Shown here one piece after another: positions 34,690-46,387 of a stretch of DNA of 64,000 bases. The notes beneath the pieces were generated by a model that was not told where the DNA came from, did not search any database, and saw nothing but the letters and a program-made list of their open reading frames with translations. The translations under genes and the position numbers were made by a program. The stretch spans positions 1 to 64,000 of the forward strand of contig JADDTR010000019.1 in the NCBI GenBank assembly GCA_015345905.1, given 5' to 3'. This DNA is from Aotearoamyces nothofagi (Eukaryota > Ascomycota > Leotiomycetes > Leotiales > Tympanidaceae). The first letter of the stretch is position 1, and each line of letters begins with the position of its first letter.

Positions 34690-35348
34690 CCGGGTGCTGA
34701 TGGTATACGTATGATACAAGAGCCGCGCAGAATCTTTTCTGAGATAGTGTTTAATATAAGGCATCGAACCGGGTAGGAAAGGTTATATATCTCCAGATTA
34801 GGATTTGGAGCGCTGGACAAGCTAGCCTTCTTTCTTCTTTTGTCCTTCTTTTCGTTGGGTAGAATGGTCATAGAATGGCCATTGACGCGCAATAAACAGA
34901 CATTGGACTGCTGCATCATCCTGCTTCTATAGTATAATAAGGCTGTGCCTTGGAGATAGACAATGCGAACAAGTTAGAGTTGCTCCACGATAGTCTTCTT
35001 GTCATCTGTAATCTTGCCGTCACCTACAATCTCATCATCTCGAAAACTTCAGCACGACCAGGTCCGCCGGATAGTATTGGAAGGATGGTATAAAATTGAA
35101 GCAAATATTGGAGGCTCACTCGAGCAACATTAAAGAAGCGAAGACTTTGTAGAGGTGAGGGACTAAATTTCAAATGTTATTAACTATAACAGTCAATCTC
35201 CTATATATCACCAAACCCATCGTGATAGAGCAGTTAGTTGCAATACAGTGATTTGTACCAAAGTTCTTGTTGTGATATAACAGTCGCAACGCTGCAACAG
35301 CGTGATTTGTAAACCAATGTCTAGGGCGTTCATCTGCCCTTAGATATA
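34690..35348. other. Convergent intergenic region
   Basis: 3' flanks of the CFEM receptor gene (plus strand) and the BTB gene (minus strand). No gene or clear repeat. Confidence 0.45.
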
Positions 35349-37093
35349 TTAGCCATCTAAGAAATTCCTCTGCTCATTCCTTGCCACCTCGCTAGTGAAA
35401 GCATCTAGCTTTACAGCAACCAATATACACTCAATACCACTCTTCTGATTGTTCATGCTCTGGACTCTTAGCTTCCATTGTCCCATCCGTACGGCCCATA
35501 TAGATTGTTCTGGCCCGGCTTCTAACCCATTCACCCTCCTACGTTTCCTTGGTGGCAATCCTTGACTCGTCACAGACGGGCTTTCCGGGCTTTTCGTGCA
35601 TTCAGCCTGAAGCTCAATATCCTCTTCCGGTTCGCTCATAGTGTCACAATTCCAGCATCGCCCATCAAGTACTATAGCTGCATCCTGGAGGGAAATCTTG
35701 GCATAATGTTCAATCAGCGGGGTGTTTGCCGGACTTGTTGGCGGCCTGCTTGCACCACCAGATCCCATTAATAGACCTAAAGGCTGTGTAGCTGGAAGGT
35801 TCAACTTATTTGCTACAACCTCGAAGAGTCTGGTGATTCTCGTTTTGCCATCACCAAAGAACGTTGCGCGCATTAATGAGATATCGATCTTGCATTCGCC
35901 ACTAATTTCAAGTACCAGCTCAAATTGGTTATGATCCACATAGGGTCTTGCATAATGAACCCAGCCACTAACAGAGGAGCTTGCACTGAAAGTTGCGCCA
36001 GAGGAGTCTAACACAACAGACAGACCTCGTTGTCTGACATCTTGTAAACGGATGGAAATCTCCTCACGATGGCGAATCGGGTTGTAGCTTATTGAGTGTC
36101 GTAGAAGTCTTTGTTCCAAGCCTTTGAAAAGGAAATAGTTACAGTCTCTGATAAGTTCTGTACGATGCTCTTCGTTACGGATATGAATAGGATATCCTTT
36201 GAGCATATGGAGTAGTTCGGCGAAGATATCTGCAGAGCGATTTGGAATAGCTGGAGGCATGATTGATGGTGGGCGTAGCAGACCCTCTCGGTCTAGACCA
36301 GGGAAAGCTTCCTTAGTACTAGAAAACAAGAATCCGAATCCAAGAGTAAAGTAATTTGGTGAGTCGCCAGGTCCTGAAAATATATCCTTTGGGATTTGAA
36401 ATTCCCGGCCGCCAACAGAAATATATATGCTGGATTCATAGAGTTGGTCGATTAATCGTGGAACTACTAGGGATTAGTACGTTGGAAGGGCTTTGAGCCA
36501 CGGACTTACGTTGATAGAATTGTGCGTCGGCAAAGAGTTTAACAAAGTGGCTCCCATCCCGAGGAGTAATATGATAACCTTGCAGATGCCTCGAAATGTC
36601 TGCAAACGTCACAGGATCCCTATCAATATACAAGGTTTTCACACCTCCGCCTTCTTCTCCATCTCCTTTATTGCGTTCGACTTGAGCTAACTGGCAGAGA
36701 AAGTATTGCGAGAAATATGAAGGAGCTCTAGGCTTCTCAGCAAATGTGCGGCAAATTATGAGAGGGTTTAGAATGGACGTAAAAGAGAATGGGCAGTTGA
36801 GGCCAATAGGTAACTGAGCCCGAGAGGCTCAGTTACGTGATCGGGACTCTTTAAATGTGCAAATCAAGGAGACCACGGTAGAAGCATCGAAGATGAGATC
36901 AGACATGGTATATCAGATACTAACCATCAGAGCCTATCGATGCACCGCTCAACCTGAAGAGCTCAGAACCAATCTGGATCGGAAAGACCTTCTCGTGCGG
37001 TAATGTAGGTGGAGTATCCATTGGCGGTCGCCCTGCAGGATCCCGGAGGATTCCCGGCATATGGCCGGCAGCATTGGTGCTGTCACTGGCCAT
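35349..37093 (-). CDS. BTB/POZ-domain protein
   Basis: Probable adaptor or nuclear protein of a conserved filamentous-fungal family; exact role unknown. Three exons, 37093-36925, 36725-36510 and 36466-35349, give 500 residues. The first BTB unit runs from VFPIQIGSELFRLSGASI through APSYFSQYFLCQLAQVE to the K-tetra-like TLYIDRDPVTFADISRHLQG and VKLFADAQFYQLVPRLI. A second similar unit starts IYISVGGREFQIPKDIFS and continues ADIFAELLHMLKGYPIHIR. The C-terminal part has a basic cluster PPRKRRRVNG that could be a nuclear localisation signal. The 199-bp first intron is longer than others here. Its acceptor (CCTAGAG) was chosen because it restores the conserved SDAPSYFSQYF reading. Confidence 0.85.
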
Positions 37094-37694
37094 TGCTATC
37101 CCCTATAAATCCATGAGGTGAGAAAATGACCAGTTGTGATGGTGGATAGCGATGTTGTCGCAGGAGCGTCGCCGTCGCCATAGGTAACTTTGAAGACCAG
37201 CGGCGCTAGTCCTGCATTGGTCTAGCGCAGCTTTATTAGCAGACCGTCCCAACGTGATACCCAGGCGCAAGGATTCGAGCTTGTACGCATGCAGCAGTAT
37301 ATATTATAATGAACAGCCTCAAAAACATGTATAGCCTTTTCTGGACATGCATATATGTATATATATGCACATGTGTGCAGTTCGCACTGGCGGGAAGTTC
37401 AGGAGTACACGCGCCTGCGCACGCGTTACCAGTTCGTGCCGGTATGTACAAGCACAGCATACAGTATGTATTATCGCTTACGGAGTACTCCCGCCACCAC
37501 ACAACCCCCCCTGCAGTCACGCCGCTACTACTCAATGCTTGTGACCTCGAGTATTGAGGGCCAACCGTTTTAGCCCAGGTCAGATGCTTAATGGTGCTCA
37601 TTGTTATGGCATAATTCACAACCCCGAGACCACACAACGTCGCCGTTAATATACTCTCTTTCAATTGTCCGCAAGCGGCCACCCTGTCGCAATC
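37094..37694. promoter_or_regulatory. Bidirectional promoter region of the BTB gene and SEY1
   Basis: About 600 bp shared upstream by two divergent genes. It contains alternating purine-pyrimidine tracts (CATGCATATATGTATATATA, about 37348-37367) and GT/CA-rich stretches. No defined binding site is claimed. Confidence 0.5.
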
Positions 37695-40512
37695 ATGGAG
37701 TCGCCGAGTGCTAATGGTAATTCTGCGCGGCGACCCTCTGGAGCTTCAAGATACCCGACTGCCCCCTCTGTTATGACGATGAATGGCCACTTCGCTTCTG
37801 TCGGGGAGGCGCCTGTCAAGCAAGACTATGAGCATGGCATACAGGTCGTCAACGAGGAGAAGGAGTTCAAGTATGCTCAATGTCTAGAATCTTTCGAGTA
37901 GCTACTAACAGTGGTCGCATAGCCCCCGCCTCAACATGTATCTTCAACAGACCAAGACAGCGCAAGCCGGTTTCAATTATCACCTTATTTCTGTCTTTGG
38001 CTCTCAGTCGACTGGAAAATCAACCCTACTCAATTATCTGTTTGGCACGGAATTTGGCGTTATGTCCGAGATCGAGCGACGGCAGACAACAAAAGGGATA
38101 TGGATGTCTAAAAACAAACGTGGAGGTGCTGAGGCTTCGCACAAAATGGCTGATAATATCTTGGTAATGGATGTGGAAGGTACTGATGGCCGGGAAAGAG
38201 GAGAAGATCAAGACTTCGAGCGTAAAAGTGCCTTGTTTGCGCTGGCTACCAGTGAGGTGCTCATTGTGAACATATGGGAGCACCAGGTTGGATTATATCA
38301 AGGCGCAAATATGGGTCTCCTTAAAACGGTGTTTGAGGTTAACTTGCAACTTTTCTTGAAAGACAAGCAGTATGTATAGCGTTCATCCGCGGTTCCTATG
38401 CTGACTGTTCCAGATCAAATCCAAGATCGCTGCTCTTCTTCGTCATTCGCGATCACCTTGGGACAACACCTCTCCCAAACTTAAGAAATACCCTTATCCA
38501 GGATCTATCAAAGATCTGGTCCAGCCTCTCGAAACCTGTCGGCCTTGAGCACTCGCGAATAGAAGATTATTTCGACTTCGCCTTTGCGGCCTTACCTCAC
38601 AAGATCCTGCAACCGGAGAAGTTCACCGCAGAAGTAGGAAAACTTAGCACAAGATTCAGGATTGGGCATAGAGCAGCAAAGCAACATGGCTTACATACTG
38701 ACCAGGAGCTAGAGGGCGGCGTCTTCCTACCCGAATATCACAGGCGCATACCGGCTGATGGCTTTTCGGCATATGCAGAGGGTGTCTGGGATCAAATCGT
38801 ACATAACAAAGATCTTGACCTTCCTACTCAACAGGAGCTACTGGCGCAGTTCCGATGCGATGAGATTGCAAGAGAAGCGTTAGTCGCCTTTGATGAAGCT
38901 ATTTCACCTTTGGAGGAGAAGCAAGCAGAGGGCATCAGATTGGGAAGCCTAGTAGTGTTGGTAGACCTAGGTGCTACAGCAACAGCAGCACGAACTAAGA
39001 CATTGAAGGCGTTTGAGACAGAGGCAGGCCGATACCACAAAGGTGTTTATGCCCGGAAGCGCACGGAACTTGAGGCCAAGATCGATACACGCTTGAAATC
39101 ATTGTACCACGGACAGCTTACTGCAGCTCACAAAGTCGGTGTTAAATCGTTCAGCGATGCTGTTGGTGGTGCAGTGAAAGCTGGACAGAAAAAGGGCGCT
39201 TCGTATGAATTCGCCGAAATTGTCAAGCGCGAAAAGGCAATCACAATGAAGCAATACGAGACTGAAGCTAGAGGACTTGCCATTGAAAATGTTTCATGGA
39301 CAAACTTTAAACAACAATATGTTTTATTTGGTAAGGAACTTGATGAAGTAAGTGCTCGTCTGCGAAAAGAAGAGATGCGACGTCTGGCCACACGTGTGGA
39401 GAGATGGGTTCGCTCAAGGTTAGGCGAATCAATCGGCCTTGAATTCAACAAACTTGGGTCTGGCCGTGGAGGTTCAGAAGCACCGGAAACTGGTGATTTG
39501 CCAACAGAGAAGGACCTTTGGGATAGAATATGGGCACTTTTCATTTCTACTGTAAAGGACGCCGAAGCACGATTCCTCGAGCGGGCACAAAGTTTCGATG
39601 CTAGCGAAGATGAGAAAGATGTTGGAATTTGGAGGTTGAGACGGAAATCATGGGGCGTTCTCAGAGCCCGGATTGATGAAGAGGTCATGGAAGGAAATAT
39701 ACTGCTAAAATTGAGAGAAAATTTTGAAGATAAATTCCGATATGATGAAGCAGGTGTGCCACGGATTTGGCGACCTACAGATGATATCGAAGGAGCATAT
39801 ACCAAAGCGCGCGAGTCTACGCTTACACTTATACCCTTATTGTCGCGTTTCCGTCTAGCAGAGACATACGGTTCTCCAGCGCTACCGGATTGGATCGGTC
39901 CTCCACCTGAGTGCGTCGTACCGGAAGATGAGGAGGACCTAACTCCAATTGGGGGAGTAGATGAAGAAGAAGGCAAGAGCTTAGAAGAGGAAATGACCGT
40001 TTTGAGCGAAGCAAAACGTCAAGACCTCGTTGTACGATTCAAGAAGACTGCAGATGGAGTTTATGTTGAGGCAAAACGTAGCGCGATTGGTGGAGTCGCA
40101 CAAGTGCCTCTATATTTCTACGGATTACTTCTCGCGTTGGGCTGGAATGAGATTATTGCTGGTAAGTTTCATATACTCTTGCTTTGAGATCATATATTAA
40201 TAAGTCACAGTCCTCCGTAACCCGGTCTATTTCGTTTTCCTCATTCTCTGCTGTGTTGCCGCCTATGTGACATATACTCTCAACCTTTGGGGTCCAATCA
40301 TTAAGATGACCAATGCAGCCAGTCAGCAAGCAGTGGAAGTCGGAAAGGAGCGTCTTCGTGAGTTCCTTGATACCTCCGAAACTGGACGTCAAGCAATCGC
40401 TATGGGCGGCGGGGGGAGTGTTGATAGTGATGGGATTAGTCTGAATACTCTGGATAGCAGAGGGAGGCGTAAGGTGGCTGCACCAGAAGATGCGAGCGAT
40501 GACGAGATCTAG
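37695..40512 (+). CDS. SEY1: Sey1/RHD3-type dynamin-like GTPase
   Basis: ER membrane GTPase of the atlastin/RHD3/Sey1 class that drives homotypic ER tubule fusion. Four exons (37695-37870, 37923-38369, 38414-40161, 40211-40512) give 890 residues, matching the family. The P-loop [17 protein letters not shown] is near residue 87, switch I around [10 protein letters not shown]3 [18 protein letters not shown] near 140 and the G4 region [11 protein letters not shown] near 216. A long helical-bundle middle domain follows. Two closely spaced membrane helices ([19 protein letters not shown] and [20 protein letters not shown]) form the hairpin anchor, and a cytosolic tail ends in ASDDEI. Intron 3 splits the hairpin. 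The gene is divergent from the BTB gene and convergent with RNH201, 153 bp apart. Confidence 0.96.
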
Positions 40513-40665
40513 TTGCTTGCTAGTCGTTTTGGATTTCATACATAGCATTGTGACGTAGCGATGCATAGATTACTCAATGAAGCTTTATCCCCGTTGTAAC
40601 TGTCCCTAGCAATGTCCTGACGCCTGTATGCATTTCATGATCATATCCCGAACCACCCATGCCTA

Positions 40666-41784
40666 TCAAAAAACCTCGGCCGATACGCGACTCCCAAACC
40701 AACTAGCAAGCTCATCGCCCTCCTTTTGGCTCTCACCCTCAGCATTAAAGAAATCAGTCAACCGACTCGTCTCATCATCTTCTTCTACAGGCCACATCAC
40801 AGCCGCAGCTGCATTCTTCACATCTAAGAGATCCTTGGTCGTTCCCCAGCTGAAACGGCACTCATTCCCCCATCCAAATACAGGGTCCATATTTCGCTTC
40901 AGCCACGATGTGCAACGGACGTCAGAGGGATATCCCGAGCCCCAATCTGGCTCTGTTACCTTTTCTGGCTTGTTATCTCCCTCCTCTTGTTGTTCTGCAC
41001 TAGTCTCCGTATCCATGTTCATCTCATCGCTACTGTAAGCTGTATACATAACCTCCAATGCGGCATCTCGTGTAACCTTTGCACAGACACTCGCTGCACT
41101 GACACAGGGGTATAAACTGTCCGCCTTCTTCGCTACAGTGATCTTTGCTGTTGGGAAGACTCTTTCCAACTTCTTCTGATACGCAGCAGGCTGGCCGATC
41201 GTGTCGATGAAGATCTCTTTGATATTCACTCCCAGTGCGTAGATTCGCTCGATCAGGCTGATTGTGGCATCCATTGCTTGGGCGTTGAGGTTGTAGGTCA
41301 CAACGGGGCGCAGCATTGCAGCTGAGATGTCGCGGGCGGACATCACTTCGACGGCCCAGCCGCAGTTAGCATGGAGAGAAGATGGATCAGGCGAAGTGGA
41401 GGAAGACGCGGAAGGAGTGCATAATGTCTCCATTAGTTGAGAGCGGAAAGATGGAGTGAGGACTTTCGAGTCATCGAAGTGGTGAGTTTGTGAGAGGAGG
41501 GGGGTTGAAAGTGGGAGGGGAAGATAGAATGCCCCGTAGACCATGGGGCCGAGAACTGGGCCGCGACCGGCTTCATCAACACCCAGAGCACATGGCGGCC
41601 CTAGAGAGCGCGGTGTTGGCAAGTCTGGAATATCTTGTGGAGGAGGGAGGAGACTGGGAGGGACGGGTGAGAAGTGGGAGTAGGATGCTCCTGAGAGGAG
41701 GGGTTCGTGATGGATAGATGGAGGAATAAAGACGTCGGGAGCTGGAGTTTCGAGATCTAGATCGACCAGTTGGGAGTCTTCCAT
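40666..41784 (-). CDS. RNH201: Ribonuclease H2 catalytic subunit A
   Basis: Catalytic subunit of RNase H2, which removes RNA of RNA-DNA hybrids and single ribonucleotides embedded in DNA; nuclear. Intronless, 372 residues from the ATG at 41784 (MEDSQLVDLD). An in-frame ATG at 41898 would add 38 residues that look unlike the family N-terminus, so the shorter form is preferred. Type-2 RNase H motifs are GVDEAGRGPVLGPMVYG (catalytic D and E near residues 70-71), FIDTIGQPAAYQKKL, KADSLYPCVSAASVCAKVTRD and GSGYPSD near the C-terminus. The gene is divergent from MIF2. Confidence 0.95.
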   Translation of the reverse strand: MEDSQLVDLDLETPAPDVFIPPSIHHEPLLSGASYSHFSPVPPSLLPPPQDIPDLPTPRSLGPPCALGVDEAGRGPVLGPMVYGAFYLPLPLSTPLLSQTHHFDDSKVLTPSFRSQLMETLCTPSASSSTSPDPSSLHANCGWAVEVMSARDISAAMLRPVVTYNLNAQAMDATISLIERIYALGVNIKEIFIDTIGQPAAYQKKLERVFPTAKITVAKKADSLYPCVSAASVCAKVTRDAALEVMYTAYSSDEMNMDTETSAEQQEEGDNKPEKVTEPDWGSGYPSDVRCTSWLKRNMDPVFGWGNECRFSWGTTKDLLDVKNAAAAVMWPVEEDDETSRLTDFFNAEGESQKEGDELASWFGSRVSAEVF

Positions 41785-42352
41785 GTTCACTTGTTGTAGA
41801 GGTATTGTTATGGATTTTTGAAAGTTTAAATATTGAAGTCGTCGATGGATTGACTCTTTGAGCTTGAGACGCGTTTTTGGGGTTACGCGACTTAGCACGA
41901 GGCTACTCAGCCTTGCACTAAAAGTGTGATTTGTGATTAAACAGGTTATTAGAAGGTTAAGCAGTTTTTGACATATTTAGGAAAATCACGTCACTTAATT
42001 TTACTGCTGATATGATAGAGACACTTTTACATGCGTTCTGTCCCTAGAAAATGTGATTCTTCTGATGTCCAAGCACGCATCGCACGTCAATGACATTAAA
42101 TATCATTGCCTCATATGCCAGGTTAGAAGCTAAGCGAGTTGTTATGATGAAGGCATGCTGAATCTCCAGACCCCACGTCAACACTGGCAGCTCACCATTC
42201 TTACAACACCATCGCCACGAAGGTCGAAAACGGGGCTTAGATGTGCTCGACACGGTCGCCAACGCTGCAACTATTCATTACACTGTAAGAGGCAATTGCG
42301 CCACCACTAGTGTATCGCCTGAATATCAACGCGCCTGCGCTTCGACTTCGGA
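41785..42352. promoter_or_regulatory. Divergent promoter region of RNH201 and MIF2
   Basis: About 570 bp between two divergent start codons. The RNH201-proximal part includes an in-frame 38-codon upstream extension that could be read if transcription starts further out. No specific site claimed. Confidence 0.45.
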
Positions 42353-44402
42353 ATGGCACCAGGCACTGCGTCGCCGCGGCGCAAACCTCGCGACAATCAA
42401 TATCTGTTTGATTTAGGCGTTAGAGGGAGGCAAGCAGGAGCTCCTTGGGAGGAGAGATCATCTGTTAATATTTTATAGGAAAACTGGTCTGACGGTTCCG
42501 GATACCGGGATTCGCGATGAGCATGGATTGGAGCCTATGGATCACCTTTTCTCGTCACCAGAGAAGGCGCCGAGAAGTAATAAGCCGAAAAGTAATGGCG
42601 CTGCAGGGAAGCAGATCTCGACGACATCAAGTGATGAGGATATACCATCTGTCCCAAGTACGTTTGCATTACCGCTCTCGTTACTTAGATGCACGATACA
42701 CGCAATAGAGAATACTAATAGTCTTTGTTACTAGGGATAACTGTAGCACGCACAAGAGAATTACAAGATGCAAAGAAACGTGAGAGTATCCGTATGCCTC
42801 CTCCGCGCTCGAAATCTCCCATTAAGACGTTCCTCAAATCGCCAGCACGAAGGAATCCATCACTCGGCCCCGTGTCTTCACCTATCCGTGGATCTATTGT
42901 GTCACCAAATCGAACAAAACCTCCTCCGTCAGTCATTCGCCGGCTTGATTTTTCGACAGACGATCTTGGTGGCAAACCTGAGAAAACACCCATCCGATCA
43001 TCACCTTCAAAACGATTTACGCAACTTAAATCAATCTCTAGATCTGCTGGCCCAAAGCTTACGAATGGGACGCGGTTTTCCCCGAGGAGTTTGTTGCCCG
43101 CTTTCAACGAAGCTGAAGAAAGCCATGGAGCCCAAAATGAGACTGTGCAGGAGAACAGAGAGGACTCGTATGAGATTGTGCAAGATGCCGACGAGGACCA
43201 GTATTATGGTGAAGATGCAGAAAACGAGGCTCCGGAAGGTAGTCCTGAAGTGGAACAAGAATTTACCCCAAACCCCAAGAAGCGTGGAAGGTCGTCGTTA
43301 GCAACCGAAACGGCAGTGAAGAGGGGCAAAGGCCGGCCGCCGAGGCAGAGTATCGAAGTGCCAGTGGAGATGGAACAACCAGCAGCGAAGAGGGGTAAAG
43401 GCAGATTAAGGCAAAGCATCGAGGTGCCAGTGGAAGAAGAGATAGAAGAGGAGGAAAGGCCGGCCAAGAAGGCGCGAGGCCGTCCAAAGAATGCAACCAG
43501 TGCTTCGAACGCGAAAGCAAAATCTGGGAGGAAACGAAATTCTTCATTCTCAAAAATTGCTTCTCCTCCAGAAGTGCAACGTGGACCTCCTCGTCCTAAG
43601 CAAAACCGTGGCTTATATATTCTCCGTCGGGAAACACCAGCTCTGGATTCATTCTCCCATACGCGATCAGGGAGGCATGTAATAAAGCCTTTGGCTTACT
43701 GGAAGAACGAGCAAGTTGTCTATGGCGAAGATGAGAATGAGGATGATGGTGAAAGAAATTTCATTCTTCCAACCATCAAGGAAGTCATACGCGCTGATCA
43801 AGTCGAAGAGGAGAAGCCTACTCGAGGGAGAAGAAAGGGCGTCAAATCAAAAAGACGGCGAGAGCCAGAATCCGAAGAAGAAGAAGAAGAAGATGACTTG
43901 GCCGAGCCTTGGGAATCAGAACCAGGACGGATACGGGGAGAACTTAGGATATGGAATCCTGCCGACCCAATTGGAGTTTATTCTGAAGAAAAAGAAGATG
44001 AAATTGCTCTGTCTAATGCCGCAATTATAACAACAGAGATACCAGGCTCGACATTCAGGTTTGCGAAGACATTAACTCTGCCGTTCTTCGGCAGCGGAAT
44101 GGTGGATCTGCCACCTGGTGCGATAAAGAAGCCCAAGAACTCGAGAAAGATGCAAATGGCATTTTTTGTACATTATGGGCGAGTAAATGTCACGGTTAAC
44201 GACAACTCTTTCCGCATTGGAAAGGGTGGGATGTGGCAGGTCCCAAGAGGTACGTTTGTTGTGCATATGATCTTATTTGACTCGGTCACTAACGTGCGTA
44301 GGTAATTTCTACAGTATTGAGAATGATTACGATGCACCTGCGAGGATATTCTTCTCGCAAGGCTGTGAAGTGGAAGTAGAAGAAAACTCGGAAATAAGTT
44401 GA
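42353..44402 (+). CDS. MIF2: CENP-C/Mif2 kinetochore protein
   Basis: Inner kinetochore protein that binds CENP-A nucleosomes and links them to the outer kinetochore. Four exons (42353-42429, 42479-42657, 42735-44249, 44302-44402) give 623 residues. The N-terminal Mif2 region reads FDLGVRGRKTGLTVPDTGIR then DEHGLEPMDHLFSSPEKAP. The middle is basic, acidic and disordered, with AT-hook-like GRPPRQ and ARGRPK segments and a duplicated RQSIEVPVE motif. The CENP-C motif lies near residues 390-410 (TRSGRHVIKPLAYWKNEQ), and the C-terminal cupin dimerisation domain has FVHYGRVNVTVNDNSFRIG, GGMWQVPRGN and YDAPARIFFSQGCEV. The first intron (42430-42478) begins GCAAGC after exon AG, a GC-AG intron; no GT donor gives the conserved reading. 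Confidence 0.93.
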
Positions 44403-46387
44403 TAATGGAAGGCCGAGATGTATTATTGTTGGTTCGGTGCGAGGTCTGGCGCTCTTCTGCATTTGGCTGGGTTAAAATGGATGAATAGCTGCCTCTATCT
44501 GGCATAGCGACTTCCGGCGTTGAAGTCGGGATTTCTCATCATTGGCATGGCCATGATACCATGTGGGTCCTGCAAGGACTTTGCTTTGATGTGGTATGCT
44601 TGGGCAGAATACATAGGATTATATTCATGTATGGCTTTTGAAGACGGTTTATTCTGATGGTGTAAAGACTTGTGAAGCATACCTTTGATTTTTGGATGGG
44701 ATATGACGGGACAAGACAAAATGATGTGTTGCTGTTATATATATATGGGTTGCAGGACAGGTGATAAGACACTTTGTTCCACGTTCCACGGCTGTATTTG
44801 TTATTAAACTAGAACCTTCACCGTTTACTAATGGAGGGTTTTATTTGTTATATATAATTCATAAGTGCCTTTGTGGAGAGGCCAAAAGGCTAAGTCAACA
44901 AATCAATGGCTTCAGACTTTTAGAGCAAGGCCTACGTCGCAGATATCTGGTATTAGCACGTGGTATGATCACGCGAATCAAATCTGGGGATCACGAGTCG
45001 ATAACGGCCGACAACGAGAGGTATTGGCGAGTATACAGCAGTAAAGAGCCTGAGCATGTCCTGGAGATGCGTTTTATGCCATTTTCCGGCATTCGGTTGT
45101 GTGTCACGTTGCATGAGCTGCGGATTATTAAAAGGGGACACCCCTGGACATGTGAAACGGCCGAACATCCTCCTGGACCAAAGAGAAGCTATTCACGTCG
45201 TGCGTACGAATACAGCAGCGGCACCCTTACAAATGCCCTAGCCCGTTGAGAATTCTTTGTCAGGCCGTTAATCTATGAAATACAACCGATCAAGTTCCGC
45301 GGTGGAGATAGCCAACGAAGCATCCGTGGCATCCTCGTTCCGAGATCTCGGCGAATCCGGGAATCTGCAAGCAAAGGCCCAGACTGACAGGACAAGAGTG
45401 CTGTCCGACTTTGCATAGGTCGCCTTTGGGCTCTGTCTGATGTTCAGCAGAGCTTGGGCAAATGCCTGGACTCTGGAGACGGAGTTCTGCTGGGTGTTTA
45501 TTATGGCATAGTATTGCGCCGTCACGTGTGCTGGAGGCATGAAATCCAACAAGATCATCGCCTGAGGATTTGTCTCTCATGCTACGCGTACTCTAATCGT
45601 CAACCGGCTGCATTGTTTGCCGCCAGATATTTTCCGGCTTTTCCAAAATATGCTCTGTAAGATATCTTGGGGATCCCTGCCTTGGATGAAACGTCGTGGA
45701 AGCCTTCGAAATAAGGTTGGCGGTGGGCAGGGCCGATGACAGGACGACATCCTCCTGTCGCATTGGCGGCGGCAATGCCATGTTATGCCCATGCTATGCC
45801 CATGCCTGCTCGATGCATCCGCGGCGGCCATATAGGCCGGCACAGGTGTATCAGAAGAGATTGTTTACCTCTCTCTGCCTCTCTGTGCCTGCTCGGCACT
45901 TGCGTGTCGCTAGAATCGTCCCTGTCCTCGACCAGAATTGGGGCTCTGTTTCGGGAAGACAACTCCTTCAATTTGCTAAACCTGGAAATGCAAGTGGTCC
46001 AGGGCAGTGCAGCAGTGCTGCATCATGCCGTGCCAGAACAAAGACGTGAAGGCGTTGTGATCCACTTTGGAAATCCCATATGAACTCAGCATGACGCCGC
46101 AAGTAGATTTCCAGTCCTACACGTTTCGTTTTGATACTGCCGACTGTTGTCTGCTGCCAAGGTGACCTCTTGTCGCTGGCGTTTCATTCTTTCATTCACT
46201 TGTTTACAGGTGCTGGCATATTCACCGCATTCGCTGTCCCTTTTCTACATACCGCCTTCGGCAGACATTCGTTGATTTTAATTCCTGCCGTCCTATTCCA
46301 TCCTATGACTCGTCTCAATTGAGCCATCAGCAGTCACAGTCGAAGAGTAGCCGTTCATTTACAGTCTGAGACTTCAAAGCATTCATC
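44403..46387. other. Intergenic region
   Basis: About 2 kb. Contains a 162-codon plus-strand frame (44761-45249) without recognisable features, which is not called as a gene. GCCCATGCTATGCCCATGCC is a small repeat near 45787. The last ~250 bp before the protease start probably include its promoter. Confidence 0.4.

Noticed and set aside
39128-39976. 282-codon minus-strand frame
   Set aside because: Antisense shadow of SEY1 exon 3.
44761-45249. 162-codon plus-strand frame
   Set aside because: No recognisable domain, no splice partners and ordinary intergenic surroundings; length alone is not enough.
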